Assembly: GCF_003668875.1 (NCBI RefSeq) | Contig: NZ_RAWM01000105.1 | Coordinates: 1 to 32,221 of the forward strand | DNA length: 32,221 nucleotides | Reading direction: 5' to 3' | From: Corallococcus interemptor | Lineage (GTDB): Bacteria; Myxococcota; Myxococcia; Myxococcales; Myxococcaceae | Shown here: piece by piece, positions 7,443 through 17,469 of the stretch | Layout: the number at the start of each line of letters is the position of its first letter | How positions within the stretch are numbered: the first letter of the stretch is position 1 | Position numbers and translations under genes: made by a program | The notes under the pieces: model-generated | Database searches by the model: none | What the model was told of the DNA's origin: nothing | Seen by the model: the letters and a program-made list of their open reading frames with translations, nothing else

Positions 7443-10400
7443 CGCGCTCCCCTTCCATCGCCGGGCTCAGCTGCTCCCGGATGATCCGCGCCACCTCCGC
7501 CACGTGGGGCTCCTCCATGACGGTGAAGTGGTTGCCCGCCACGTCGTGGAACTGGAACGACGCGGCCGTCAGCGCTTCCCACCAGGCCTCCGCGTGCGAG
7601 TCCAACACCGCGTCCCGCTCCGTGCTCCGCAGGTACACGAGCGGCACCGCGTGCCGTCCCGGCACGTAGGCGGCGATGGCCTCATTGGTGGCGAGCACCA
7701 CGTCCCGCAGCCGCGAGTCATGCTCCATCGCCGTCCGCAATCCCTCCGCCGCGCGAGGGGAGATCTCCTGGAACGCGCCGATGAGCTGGAGCACGTCGCC
7801 CACGCTCCGGATGCCCAGCCTGCGTGAGTCGTCCACCGTCACCGTGTCGATCTGGATGACACCCGCCACGGCATGGCCCCGCTCCAGCAGCTCGGCCGCC
7901 ATCTGGTAGGCGATGACGCCGCCCGAGGAATGGCCGCCCAGCCAGAAGGGGCCGTGGGGTTGGAAGGCCAGCAGCTCGTCCACGTACGCGCGCGCCATCG
8001 CCGGGACGTCGCGGTAGAGGACCTCGCCGGGCTCCAGGCCCGATGCCCGGAACGCGTGGACCGGGGTGTCCGCGCCCAGCTGCTTCGCCAGTGGCAGGTA
8101 CGTGTAGACGGTGCCTCCAATGGGCTGCACCAGGAAGAGTGGCGTTCGTCCGCGCCGTCCCTCCTGGAGCACCATCCGGAGCGGAGCCGCCTTGAGGAGC
8201 GGCCTTCCCATCCGCTCCAACTCGTCCTGGACCGCTTTCACCCACTCGCCCAGCGTTGGGTGCTCGAGCACCGCGTGCAGGGACAGGGTGACCGACAGCC
8301 GCGTCTTGAGCTCGCGGTTGAGCTGCACGACCAGGAGCGACGTGCCTCCCAGTTCGAAGAAGTGGCTGTCCGGCGTCAGCGTGTCCACGCCGAGCAGCTC
8401 CTTCCAGAGGGCCTCCATGGAGGCCCGCACCTCTTCACGGCTGAGGGACCGGGGCGCCTCCGTGACCTCGGGCTTAGGGACCCGAGGCGTATTCTCCGCC
8501 AGCGAGTACCGCTTGCGCTCGAAGGGGTACGTCGGCAGCACGACGCGCCGGCGCGGGCTGCTTCCTCGCACGGAGCCCCAGTCCACGGGCAGGCCCGAGG
8601 ACCAGAGCTGTCCCACGGCGTGGAGCAGGGCCTGCTCATCACGCCCCAACGTGTGCAGCACGATCCGCTCCCGGCCTACCCGGGGGTTCAGCAGCGTCAA
8701 CGTGGAGAGCGTCCGTCCCGGCCCCACCTCCACGAAGATCCGCTCGCGGTCCTCCAGCATCAGCTCCAACCCCGAGGAGAACCGCACCGTGTGCCGCAGG
8801 TGGCGGGCCCAGTACGTGGGGTCGCGTGCGTCGTCGGCGTTGAGCCAGGTGCCCGTGACGTTGGAGACCAGGGGCATCACCGGAGGCTTCGTGCGCATCG
8901 GCCTGGCCAGGTCCGTGAGCGACTGCATCGCGGGCTCCACGAGCGCGGAGTGGAAGCCGCTCGCGTTCGGCATCCGCTTCGCCTTCACGCCGCGCGCTTG
9001 CAGCCGCGCCGCGAAGTCCTCCAGGGCCTCCAGCGTGCCGGACACCACGCACTGACCCGGCCCGTTGACCGCCGCCAGGGACAGCCCCGGGGGCAGCTCC
9101 TGCGTCAGCACGCCCTCTGACAGGGGCACGGCCAGCATGCCGGACGGAGGCAGTGCATCGCAGAGCCGGCCGCGCAGCGCGACCAGCGCCACGGCCTGCT
9201 CCAGCGACAGGACACCGGCGAGGCACGCGGCGGCGTATTCGCCCAGGCTGTGCCCCAGGAGGCTCGTCGGGTGAACGCCCCATGTGCCCAGGAGCCGTGC
9301 CAGCGCGTACTCCGTCGTGAAGATGGCGGCCATGCCCAGCGAGGGCACCCGCAGCGCCTCCTCCGCCTGGGGCCCTGGATGTTCGGTGAGCAGCGTGGCG
9401 CGAAGCTCGCGCTCCAGCTCCGGGCCGAAGAGCGCGGCGCAGGCGTCGAAGGCTTCACGGTACGCCGGAGCGCGCCGGTACCACGCCGCGCCCATGCCTG
9501 CCTCCTGCGTGCCCGTCCCGGGGAACAGGAAGCACACTTCAGGATGCGGGGACGAAGCGGGCTGCGAGGCGCCGTCCCGCCGGAGCTTCGCGATGGCTTC
9601 CGTGGAGGTCTCGCAGACGATGGCGCGCCGGTATCCGAACGCCGTCCGCCCTTCCTGCAACGTGTACGCGACGTCTGACAGGGGCTGCCCGGGATGTTTC
9701 TCCAGATGATCCGCGAGCCGCCGCGAGGCCGTGAGCAGTGCTCCCCCGCTCCTCGCCGACAGCACCAGCACCTCCGCCGACGGAGCCACCGGTACCGCCG
9801 GCTCGCGACGCGCCTCCTCCAGGACGACGTGCGCGTTCGTCCCGCCAATGCCAAACGCGCTGACTCCCGCGAGGCGCGGGAAGCCTTCAGGCACGGACCA
9901 GGGCCGTCCCTCCCGGCGCACCACGAAGGGTGACTGCTCCAGGCCCGTTTCCGGATGGGGCTGCTCGAAGTGCACGGTGCCCGGGAGGAAGCGGTGCTCC
10001 AGCGCCAGCGTCGTCTTGATCAACCCCGCCACGCCCGCCGCCGAGTCCAGGTGCCCCACGTTGCTCTTGAGCGCGCCCAGGACCACCTCCGGCTCCGAGG
10101 CCTCACGCGCTCCGAACGCGAGCCGCAGCGCCTGGACCTCCAGCGGGTCGCCCAGCGGCGTCGCCGTGCCGTGGGCCTCCACATAGGTGATGTCTCGGGG
10201 AGCCACGCCTGCGTCGGCGTGGGCTCGCGTGATGACGTCGCGCTGGCCCTCCACGCCCGGGGAGGTGAAGCCGGGCTTCGCGTTCCCATCGTTGTTGATG
10301 GCCGAGCCCCGGATGACCGCGTGGATGGAGTCCCCATCCCGCAGCGCGTCCGCCAGTCGCTTGAGCACCACGATGCCCACGCCGCTGGAGGGCACCGTGC

Positions 10401-13400
10401 CCTGCCCCTTCGCGTCGAACGGCCGGCAGTGTCCGTCCGGGGACGTGATGCCTCCTGGCTCATGCAGGTAGCCGGAGGGGCCGGACGCGAAGAGGGATAC
10501 GCCTCCCGCCAGCGCCAGCTCGGCTTCACCCGCTCGCAGGCTCTGACAGGCCAGGTGCACGGCCACCAACGACGTGGAGCAGGCGGTCTGCACCGTGAGC
10601 GCGGGCCCGCGCAGGCCCAGCTGATACGCCGTCGCCGTGGCGAGGAACTGCCACGGATTGCCCAGGATGGACCGGTACGCATCCGAGGCCACCGACAGCG
10701 AGCGGAAGCGCGGCAGCACCTGATCCAACCAGTAGCGCGGCACGCCCGAGCCCGCGAACAGCCCTGCCTTGCCGGGCAGCCGCTTGGGGTCGTAGCCCGC
10801 CGCTTCAAGCGCCTCCCACGCGCACTCCAGGAACACGCGGAGCTGCGGATCCATCAACCGCGCGTCCAGGGGGCTGTAGCCGAAGAAGGCGGCGTCGAAG
10901 GACTCCACGTCCTCCAGCAGCCCCGAGGCCCGCACATAGGAAGGGTCCTCCAGGAGCGCCGGGTCCTCGCCCGCGGCGAGCAGCGTCTCCCGGCTGAACC
11001 GGGACAGGCCCTCACGGCCCTCCACCAGCAGCGTCCACAGCGCTTCGACGCCGGGCGCTCCCGGGAACCGTCCCGCCGTGCCAATGATGGCGATGGGCTC
11101 CGAGGCGCGCGCGAGGCTTCGCACCGGCGCAGGCGTCACTGGCTCCGGACGTGCGCCGGAGTCCAGGTGCCGCGCGAGGGATTCAATCGTCGGGAACTGG
11201 AACAGCGTGGCCATGTTCACGCGGATGCCCAGCTCCGAAGCCAGCGCGGCCTGGACCCGCGTGAGCAGCAGCGAGTTCCCACCCGCGTCGAAGAAGCCTT
11301 CCTGCCTGCCGACGCGCTCCACGCCGAGAATCCGGCACCAGATGCTCTCCAGTGCCTTCTCGCGATCCGTGGAAGCATCCGAGGGGGTCTTGGCGCTGGA
11401 GTAAGGCAGCGGCAGCGCGTCGCGGTCGAGCTTCCCCGTGGGCCCCAGCGGGAACGCCTCCAGCAACACCCACTCCCGGGGGACCATGTGCGGTGGAAGC
11501 GATTCCCCCAGCGCGTCCTTGAACGCGGGCGACAGCAGCCGTGACGCCGCCGAGGCATCCCGGGCGATGACATAGCCCACCAGGTGCCGCTCTCCCGCGA
11601 GGAGCCGGGGCTCGACCACGGCGTCCCGGACGTCGGGGTGCTTGCGCAGCACGGCCTCGATTTCGCCCGGCTCGATGCGGAAGCCGCGCAGCTTGAGCTG
11701 ACGATCCGAGCGCCCGTGGAACTCGATGCCGCCGTCCGGCCGGTGGCTGGCGACGTCTCCGCTCTTGTAGAGGCGCGCTCCCGGCTCCGCGCTGAAGGGG
11801 TGCGGGATGAAGCGCTCCGCGTCGAGCTCCGGACGGCCCAGGTAGCCGTGCGCCAGGCCCGTTCCCCCGATGTAGAGCGCACCGCGCACACCCACGGGGA
11901 CGGGCGTCAGGGTTTCATCCAGCAGGTAGACCTCGTAGCCCGGCAGCGGCGTCCCGATGGAGTACGGCCCCTGGCCCGCCACGCACTCCCCGGCCGTCGT
12001 GAAGACCGTGGCCTCGGTGGGCCCGTAGACCTGGATGAACCGGCGGCCCGGAGCCCACGTGTCCACAAGTTGCGCGGGCAGCTCCTCGCCGCCAATCGCG
12101 AGCGTCTTCAGGTCCGGAAGCGCCCGCCACGCCATGGAGCCCAGCGCCGACGGCGTGAACATCGCGGTGTGGATGCGCTGGCGCTCCAGGAAGTCCGCCA
12201 GCTCTTCGCCCGCGGCCACCGCCTCCGGCGCCATCAGGTACAGCGTGGCGCCAGAGAAGAGCGTGGGGAAGATCTCCGCGACGGAGAAGTCGAAGCCATA
12301 CCGCGCGCACTGCGCCACGCGCTGGCCCGGCGCGAAGCCGAACTCCGACACCACGGTCTGGACCAGGTGCACCGCGCTCCGGTGCCCGATTCGCACGCCC
12401 TTGGGCTGCCCCGTCGAACCCGACGTGTAGATGACGTACGCGAGCGCCTCCCCGGTGACGCGGACCCGAGGGTTGTCCTCCCGCTCACCGCGCACCTCCT
12501 CCACCGCGACCACCGGAGCTCCCGCTCCGTCCATGAGCGCGAGCGTCGCCTCCTGCGCGAGGATGCACTTGAGCGCCGCGTCCCGCGCCGTGAACTCCAG
12601 CCGTGCCCGGGGATAGCCGGGGTCCAGCGGCACGTACGCCGCGCCCGTCTTCAGCGTCGCCAGCAGGGCGATGATCAGATCGAAGGAACGCTGGAGACAC
12701 ACGCCCACCCGGTCCCCGGGACCGATGCCCTGGGACATGAGGTGGTGGGCCAGCCGGTTCGCGTCCGTGTTCAGCGCCCGGTAGCTCAGGGCCCGGCCCT
12801 GGAAGACGAGGGCCGGCGCATCCGGCGTGCGCTCCACCTGGGCCTCGAACGGCGGGTGCAGACCGTCCGCGAGCGGCACGTCCGCCACGGGCCCGTGGGC
12901 CCATGCGAGCACGCGCGTCCGCTCCTCCTCCGAGAGCAGCGGCAACGCCCAGACCTCCTGCTCCGGGTCACGCGCGGCCTCGCGCAGCAGCGTCACGAAG
13001 TGCCGCGCCATCTGATGGATCATCCAGGGCTCGAAGACGTCCAGCGCGTACTCCCACCGCACGGACATTCCGTCGGGCCGCTCATCCAGTTCGATGGAGA
13101 GGTCCAGCTTTGACGTCCCGGTGTCGACGTCGTGGGGCTCCACGCGCCAATCCGACTCCGGCACCGCGATGCGCGGCTCCAGCGTGCAGGACACCTGGAA
13201 CAGCGGGTTGGCGCCGGGGATGCGCGCCGGGTTCACCACCTCCACGATGCGCAGCAGCGGCGCGTCCTGGTGCTCCAGCGCCTCCAGGCAGACGTGGCGG
13301 ACGTGCGCCACCAGTCCCCGGACGGTCAGCCCTTCGGAGAGGCGCAGCCGCAGCGGCAGCAGGTTCACGAAGTGTCCGGAGATGTTCCGCGACTCCTCGC

Positions 13401-16029
13401 GGCTCCGTCCGGAGAAGGCGCCTCCCATGACGAAGTCCTCCGCGCCGGAGTAGCGGTGCAGCAACGCGCCGAACACCGACAGCATCGTCATGAAGAGCGA
13501 AGCGTCCTCACCGCGCCCCAACGCCTTCACCGACGCCAGGAGGTCGCCGGGGATCCGCACGACGTGCTTCGCGCCTCGGAAGCTCGGGACGGGAGGACGG
13601 GGATGCTGCGTGGGCAACTCCAGCCGCGGAGCCCCCTTGAGCGTCTGCTTCCACCAGTCGAGCTGGGATGCGATGGCCTCCTGGTAGTGGGGCGCCTGCT
13701 GCCAGACGGCGGCGTCGCCGTACTGGAGCGGCAGGGGCGGCAGCGCATCGGACAGGTAGAACCGGTGCAACTCCTGGAGGAACGCCGCCATCGTGAAGCC
13801 ATCCACGATGAGGTGGTGCATCACCAGCGCGAGCCGGCTCTCCGCCGCGCTCAAGCGCATCCACGTCGCCCGCAGAAGCGGCCCGTGCTCCAGGTCGAAG
13901 GGTTCGCGCGCCTCGTGGGTGGCCAACTGCAACGCCTTCGCGCTCCGCAGGCTTTCGGGGAGGGTGCGCAGGTCCACGCGCCGCAGGTGGAACGGCATGT
14001 CCGGCTCCACCCGCTGGAAGGGCCCCTCCGGCGTGGCGCCGAAGGTCGTCCGCAGCACCTCATGCCGGGCGATGAGCGAACGGAACGCGCGCTCCAGCGC
14101 GTCGGGCTGGAGGTCGCCTGGCAGGCTCAGCATGAAGGGCTCGTTGTAGACGGCGCTTCGAGGCGCCATCCGCGCCAGGAGCCACAGCTGCCGCTGGGCG
14201 TCGGACAGCGGCAGGGGCCGCGTGCGGTCCACCGGAACGATGGGAGGCAGGACGACGCTTCGCCCTGTCTCCCGCGCGGCTTCCACCCACCGCGCCAGCT
14301 CCGCGAGGTTCGGGCTGTCGAAGAGCGTCCGCACGGGCAGCCGGACCGACACCGCCTGCTCCAGCCGTTCAATGAGCCGGATCGCGAGCAGCGAGTCCCC
14401 GCCGGACTCCAGGAAACGGTCCTGCATTCCCACCTGCCGCGTCCCCAGGACCTCCGACCAGACGCGCGCGAGGGCCTGCTCCATCGGAGTCCGTGGCCCC
14501 TCCCCGTCCCCGCCGCCGAAGCGCGGCACCGGCAGCTTCAGGCGATCCACCTTGCCACTGGAATTGAGCGGCATGTGCTCCAGCACCATGACCGCGTGGG
14601 GACGCATGAAGTCCGGCAGCTTCGCCCCCAGATGCGCGCGCAGCTCCGCGTCCTCCAGCGCGGTGTCCCCTCGCGGGGAGACATACGCGACGAGCCGCTT
14701 GTCTCCCGGCGCCACCTCATGCACGAGGACCACGGCGTCCGCGACCCGGGGATGGGTGCGCAGGACGCTCTCGATCTCCCCAAGCTCGACGCGCGCGCCG
14801 CGAATCTTCACCTGGTGGTCCACGCGCCCCAGGAACTCCAGGTTGCCGTCCGTCAGCCACCGCGCCCGGTCTCCCGTCCGGTACATCCGCGCGCCGGGCT
14901 CGCCGCTGAATGGATCCGGGAGGAACCGCTCGCCGGTGAGCACGGGCCGGTTCAGGTAGCCCCGCGCGAGCCCTTCTCCGCCCAGGTACAGCTCCCCCGC
15001 TTCGCCCACGGGCAGCGGCTTTCCATCGTCATCCAGGACATGCAGCTGGAGCCCCGCGAGCGGCTTCCCGATGGGAATGGACCCGCCCGGCTCCGGAGGC
15101 GTGCGGAGCTCATACGCCGTCGCGGAGGTCGTGCACTCCGTGGGGCCGTAGCTGTTGAGCAGCCGCTGGGGCTTGCCCCGGGCCATGACCCGGGCCGCCC
15201 ACCTGGGGTCCAGCACGTCACCGCCCACCATCAGGACGCGGAGCCCCCCGAACGCGTCCGGGATGGCGGCCGCCAGCTGATGGAACAGCGACGTGCTCAG
15301 CACCGCGGCGGAGATGCCATCCCGCCGGAGCTTTTCCGCGAAGAGCGGAGGCGACAGCAGCATGTCCCGTGAAACCAGACACAGCGTCGCGCCGTTGAGC
15401 AGCGCTCCCCAGACCTCCAGCGTCGAGGCATCGAACGCATACGACGCGGCCTGGAGGACGCGGTCCTCGCGCTTGAAGCCCATGAAGCCCGCATCCAGCA
15501 CCAGCCGCGCCACGCCCCGGTGCGGGATGCACACGCCCTTGGGCCTCCCCGTGGAGCCCGACGTGTAGAGCACGTAGGCCAGCGAGTCCGGGCCCGCCCC
15601 GCCCCTCACGTTCACGGCATCCTGTTCCTCCGGAGCGGGAGGCTCGACGACGTGTCCCGTGAAGCGCAGCCCGTGCAGCGCCTCACTGCGTGCGACGAGG
15701 ACCCGCATCCCGGAGTCCTCCATCATCGCGGCCAGCCGCTCCGGAGGATGCCCTACATCCAGCGGGAGATAGGCGCCTCCGGCCTTCAGGATGCCCAGCA
15801 ATCCCACCACGGTTTCCGGTGTGCGGTCCGCGAGCACGCCCACGGGCTGGTCCGGCCCCACACCCAACGCTTGAAGCCGCCGCGCCAGCCCATTCGCGCG
15901 CCGGTTGAGCGTGTCATAGGTCCACACGCCTCCATCGAAATGGAGCGCCACGGCCTCCGGTGTCTCTCGTGCGTGCGCTTCAAAAAGCGTGGCGATGTCC
16001 AGCCGCGGGTGCGAGGAAATGGAATTCAT
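7432..16029 (-). CDS. Hybrid NRPS-PKS: A-PCP-C-A-PCP-KS-AT-ACP-TE
   Basis: A 2865-residue, three-module assembly line. Loading module: A1 (about 10-500; YTSGSTG at 154, GKVDR near 490) and PCP1 (Ser546 in GGDS). Module 2: C (about 600-1035; HHLIVDG, His739, Asp743), A2 (about 1055-1535) and PCP2 (Ser1586). Module 3: KS (about 1643-2070; Cys1817 in TACSTS, His1953, His1993), AT (about 2160-2440; Ser2261 in GHSLGE, GFHS at His2360, closer to malonyl-type HAFH than methylmalonyl YASH), ACP (Ser2564 in GGTS), TE (about 2625-2855; Ser2701 in GHSSGG, His2834 in GNHF). All catalytic residues are present. There is no KR, DH, ER, MT or epimerase. By-eye A-domain pockets are DALVMGSTS (A1) and DFAMAGVVF (A2), both with the Asp that holds the alpha-amine; I match neither to a known substrate. 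Expected intermediate: aminoacyl-aminoacyl-CH2-carboxyl, a beta-keto acid. ATG start; an SD-like AAGGTGG lies rather far upstream. Confidence 0.96.
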   Translation of the reverse strand: MNSISSHPRLDIATLFEAHARETPEAVALHFDGGVWTYDTLNRRANGLARRLQALGVGPDQPVGVLADRTPETVVGLLGILKAGGAYLPLDVGHPPERLAAMMEDSGMRVLVARSEALHGLRFTGHVVEPPAPEEQDAVNVRGGAGPDSLAYVLYTSGSTGRPKGVCIPHRGVARLVLDAGFMGFKREDRVLQAASYAFDASTLEVWGALLNGATLCLVSRDMLLSPPLFAEKLRRDGISAAVLSTSLFHQLAAAIPDAFGGLRVLMVGGDVLDPRWAARVMARGKPQRLLNSYGPTECTTSATAYELRTPPEPGGSIPIGKPLAGLQLHVLDDDGKPLPVGEAGELYLGGEGLARGYLNRPVLTGERFLPDPFSGEPGARMYRTGDRARWLTDGNLEFLGRVDHQVKIRGARVELGEIESVLRTHPRVADAVVLVHEVAPGDKRLVAYVSPRGDTALEDAELRAHLGAKLPDFMRPHAVMVLEHMPLNSSGKVDRLKLPVPRFGGGDGEGPRTPMEQALARVWSEVLGTRQVGMQDRFLESGGDSLLAIRLIERLEQAVSVRLPVRTLFDSPNLAELARWVEAARETGRSVVLPPIVPVDRTRPLPLSDAQRQLWLLARMAPRSAVYNEPFMLSLPGDLQPDALERAFRSLIARHEVLRTTFGATPEGPFQRVEPDMPFHLRRVDLRTLPESLRSAKALQLATHEAREPFDLEHGPLLRATWMRLSAAESRLALVMHHLIVDGFTMAAFLQELHRFYLSDALPPLPLQYGDAAVWQQAPHYQEAIASQLDWWKQTLKGAPRLELPTQHPRPPVPSFRGAKHVVRIPGDLLASVKALGRGEDASLFMTMLSVFGALLHRYSGAEDFVMGGAFSGRSREESRNISGHFVNLLPLRLRLSEGLTVRGLVAHVRHVCLEALEHQDAPLLRIVEVVNPARIPGANPLFQVSCTLEPRIAVPESDWRVEPHDVDTGTSKLDLSIELDERPDGMSVRWEYALDVFEPWMIHQMARHFVTLLREAARDPEQEVWALPLLSEEERTRVLAWAHGPVADVPLADGLHPPFEAQVERTPDAPALVFQGRALSYRALNTDANRLAHHLMSQGIGPGDRVGVCLQRSFDLIIALLATLKTGAAYVPLDPGYPRARLEFTARDAALKCILAQEATLALMDGAGAPVVAVEEVRGEREDNPRVRVTGEALAYVIYTSGSTGQPKGVRIGHRSAVHLVQTVVSEFGFAPGQRVAQCARYGFDFSVAEIFPTLFSGATLYLMAPEAVAAGEELADFLERQRIHTAMFTPSALGSMAWRALPDLKTLAIGGEELPAQLVDTWAPGRRFIQVYGPTEATVFTTAGECVAGQGPYSIGTPLPGYEVYLLDETLTPVPVGVRGALYIGGTGLAHGYLGRPELDAERFIPHPFSAEPGARLYKSGDVASHRPDGGIEFHGRSDRQLKLRGFRIEPGEIEAVLRKHPDVRDAVVEPRLLAGERHLVGYVIARDASAASRLLSPAFKDALGESLPPHMVPREWVLLEAFPLGPTGKLDRDALPLPYSSAKTPSDASTDREKALESIWCRILGVERVGRQEGFFDAGGNSLLLTRVQAALASELGIRVNMATLFQFPTIESLARHLDSGARPEPVTPAPVRSLARASEPIAIIGTAGRFPGAPGVEALWTLLVEGREGLSRFSRETLLAAGEDPALLEDPSYVRASGLLEDVESFDAAFFGYSPLDARLMDPQLRVFLECAWEALEAAGYDPKRLPGKAGLFAGSGVPRYWLDQVLPRFRSLSVASDAYRSILGNPWQFLATATAYQLGLRGPALTVQTACSTSLVAVHLACQSLRAGEAELALAGGVSLFASGPSGYLHEPGGITSPDGHCRPFDAKGQGTVPSSGVGIVVLKRLADALRDGDSIHAVIRGSAINNDGNAKPGFTSPGVEGQRDVITRAHADAGVAPRDITYVEAHGTATPLGDPLEVQALRLAFGAREASEPEVVLGALKSNVGHLDSAAGVAGLIKTTLALEHRFLPGTVHFEQPHPETGLEQSPFVVRREGRPWSVPEGFPRLAGVSAFGIGGTNAHVVLEEARREPAVPVAPSAEVLVLSARSGGALLTASRRLADHLEKHPGQPLSDVAYTLQEGRTAFGYRRAIVCETSTEAIAKLRRDGASQPASSPHPEVCFLFPGTGTQEAGMGAAWYRRAPAYREAFDACAALFGPELERELRATLLTEHPGPQAEEALRVPSLGMAAIFTTEYALARLLGTWGVHPTSLLGHSLGEYAAACLAGVLSLEQAVALVALRGRLCDALPPSGMLAVPLSEGVLTQELPPGLSLAAVNGPGQCVVSGTLEALEDFAARLQARGVKAKRMPNASGFHSALVEPAMQSLTDLARPMRTKPPVMPLVSNVTGTWLNADDARDPTYWARHLRHTVRFSSGLELMLEDRERIFVEVGPGRTLSTLTLLNPRVGRERIVLHTLGRDEQALLHAVGQLWSSGLPVDWGSVRGSSPRRRVVLPTYPFERKRYSLAENTPRVPKPEVTEAPRSLSREEVRASMEALWKELLGVDTLTPDSHFFELGGTSLLVVQLNRELKTRLSVTLSLHAVLEHPTLGEWVKAVQDELERMGRPLLKAAPLRMVLQEGRRGRTPLFLVQPIGGTVYTYLPLAKQLGADTPVHAFRASGLEPGEVLYRDVPAMARAYVDELLAFQPHGPFWLGGHSSGGVIAYQMAAELLERGHAVAGVIQIDTVTVDDSRRLGIRSVGDVLQLIGAFQEISPRAAEGLRTAMEHDSRLRDVVLATNEAIAAYVPGRHAVPLVYLRSTERDAVLDSHAEAWWEALTAASFQFHDVAGNHFTVMEEPHVAEVARIIREQLSPAMEGERDAG

Positions 16030-16115
16030 GATGAGTCATTGCCCCCCACCTTCTCAACGCGCGACCCGGGGATCCTTCGCCGCCGGCCTGGCATGCCGTA
16101 CGCTAGCGCACACCC

Positions 16116-16631
16116 ATGAGTCCCATCGTCCATGCAGAGCTGTCGTGGCTCCTGGCGCAAGGCCTGCGCGAACGTCGAGACCGCATCCTGGTCACCTGCG
16201 CGGGGCTCGCGCCGGACCTGGATGGTTTGTCATTGCTGGCGGGTGAAGAGTTCTATTCGCGTTATCACCACGTGATTTTCCATGGCTACGTGGGAGCGCT
16301 CGTCACGCTGGCGGTCTGTACGGCATTGGCGCGGCAACGGGCAGGCGTGGCCCTGCTGTCGGTGGCTGCCTTCCACGGTCATCTGCTGTGCGACCTGGCC
16401 GGCAGCGGCCCGGGCTGGCCCATCCACTACCTGTGGCCCCAGAGCCTGGAGGCGTGGTCCTGGTCCGGCCAGTGGAACCTGGCCTCCTGGCAGAACTCGC
16501 TCATTGGACTGGCCGCGACGCTGGCGTGTCTGGCGTGCGCCCTGCCCTTCCGGCGGACCGCGCTGGAGCTGCTGTCACCGCGCTGGGACGCGGAGGTGGT
16601 CCGCACCGTGCGGCGGCGCTTCTCCGCCTAG
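16116..16631 (+). CDS. Membrane-bound metal-dependent hydrolase (YdjM/DUF457-like)
   Basis: A 171-residue integral membrane protein with the His/Asp pattern of the LexA-binding, inner-membrane metal-dependent hydrolase family (PF04307): an early His (PIVHAEL), then LAPDLDGLSLL, RYHHVIFHGYVG and FHGHLLCDL, with hydrophobic helices about 60-80, 82-100 and 130-150. The conserved His and Asp suggest a metal site at the membrane; the substrate is unknown for the family. It is divergent from the NRPS-PKS with 86 bp between starts. A weak -35/-10 pair (TTCGCC at 16076, TACGCT at 16099, 17-bp spacer) would give a very short leader. Its stop overlaps the convergent cyclotransferase stop. Confidence 0.8.
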   Translation: MSPIVHAELSWLLAQGLRERRDRILVTCAGLAPDLDGLSLLAGEEFYSRYHHVIFHGYVGALVTLAVCTALARQRAGVALLSVAAFHGHLLCDLAGSGPGWPIHYLWPQSLEAWSWSGQWNLASWQNSLIGLAATLACLACALPFRRTALELLSPRWDAEVVRTVRRRFSA

Positions 16632-17431
16632 GGCGTGGTGGCGGGGCCCACCAGCACCACCTCGAAGAGGTCGGGCCACAGCTTGCCGGTGAGGAACATC
16701 CGGTTGGTGCCGGGCTCCAGCGCGATGCCGTTGAGCACCGCCTCGAAGCTGTGCACGCGCCCGCGCACCGCCTCCGCCAGCGCCGACGCGTCGATGACCG
16801 CCAGCACGCGGCCGGTGGCGTAGTCGATCTTCAGGACGGTGCTGGAGTGCCAGACGTTGGCGTAGACGCCGTCCTCCGCGCACTCCAGCTCGTTGAGCAT
16901 GTCCTGGGGCGCGCCCTGCAATGTCACCTGCACCTGGGACTTCTCGTGGAAGTCCTTCGGGTCGTGGAAGCGCAGCGTGGCCGTGCCGTCGCTGCGCACC
17001 AGCTGGCCCTTCCAGTAGCACAGGCCCCAGCCCTCGCCCGGGTACGCCACCTGCTTCTCCTGCGCGGGCGGCGCGCCGCTCCACACGAAGAGCGTCTCGT
17101 CCTGCCAGGTGAGCTGGTACAGCCGCTCGCCGTCACTCGCGAGCCCCTCCGGAAACACGCCCGGCAGGGACTGTTTCCACAGCGGTGCCGCCTGGTCCAG
17201 GGAGATGCGGCGCAGGTCGCCCTTCTCACCGGTGCTCTCGTAGAGCTGGCCCTGGTGGAACTGGAGCCCCTGCGTGAAGGCCGTGGGGTCGTGCGGATAC
17301 GTGTGGACGACTTGCGCCACCAGCCGCTGGGGCTTGGAGTCTTGGGCGCCCGCGTCCGGCGTCTGACGCTGCGTGGGCGCGCACGCCAGGCACAGCAGGG
17401 ACAACGACAGGGAGCAGAAGGGGCGGCGCAT
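16628..17431 (-). CDS. Glutaminyl-peptide cyclotransferase (plant-type), probable lipoprotein
   Basis: A 267-residue beta-propeller enzyme (PF05096) that converts N-terminal Gln to pyroglutamate on peptides and proteins. Signatures are visible: HTYPHDPTAFTQGL near the N-terminus, LYESTGEKG, and MLNELECAEDGVYANVW, which matches the NELE...ANVW core of the family. The N-terminus is a signal peptide ending CLACAP; the lipobox is imperfect (Cys at -3), so either a lipoprotein or a secreted protein is possible. The start at ATG 17431 was chosen for the signal peptide and an AAGG SD; the frame stays open far upstream but would run into the response regulator gene. It lies 38 bp after that gene and is probably co-transcribed. 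The substrate could be its own exported proteins. Confidence 0.88.
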   Translation of the reverse strand: MRRPFCSLSLSLLCLACAPTQRQTPDAGAQDSKPQRLVAQVVHTYPHDPTAFTQGLQFHQGQLYESTGEKGDLRRISLDQAAPLWKQSLPGVFPEGLASDGERLYQLTWQDETLFVWSGAPPAQEKQVAYPGEGWGLCYWKGQLVRSDGTATLRFHDPKDFHEKSQVQVTLQGAPQDMLNELECAEDGVYANVWHSSTVLKIDYATGRVLAVIDASALAEAVRGRVHSFEAVLNGIALEPGTNRMFLTGKLWPDLFEVVLVGPATTP

Positions 17432-17469
17432 GGGCCTTCGTACCTTAGCGCGGCGGCACCAGGGCGGCT

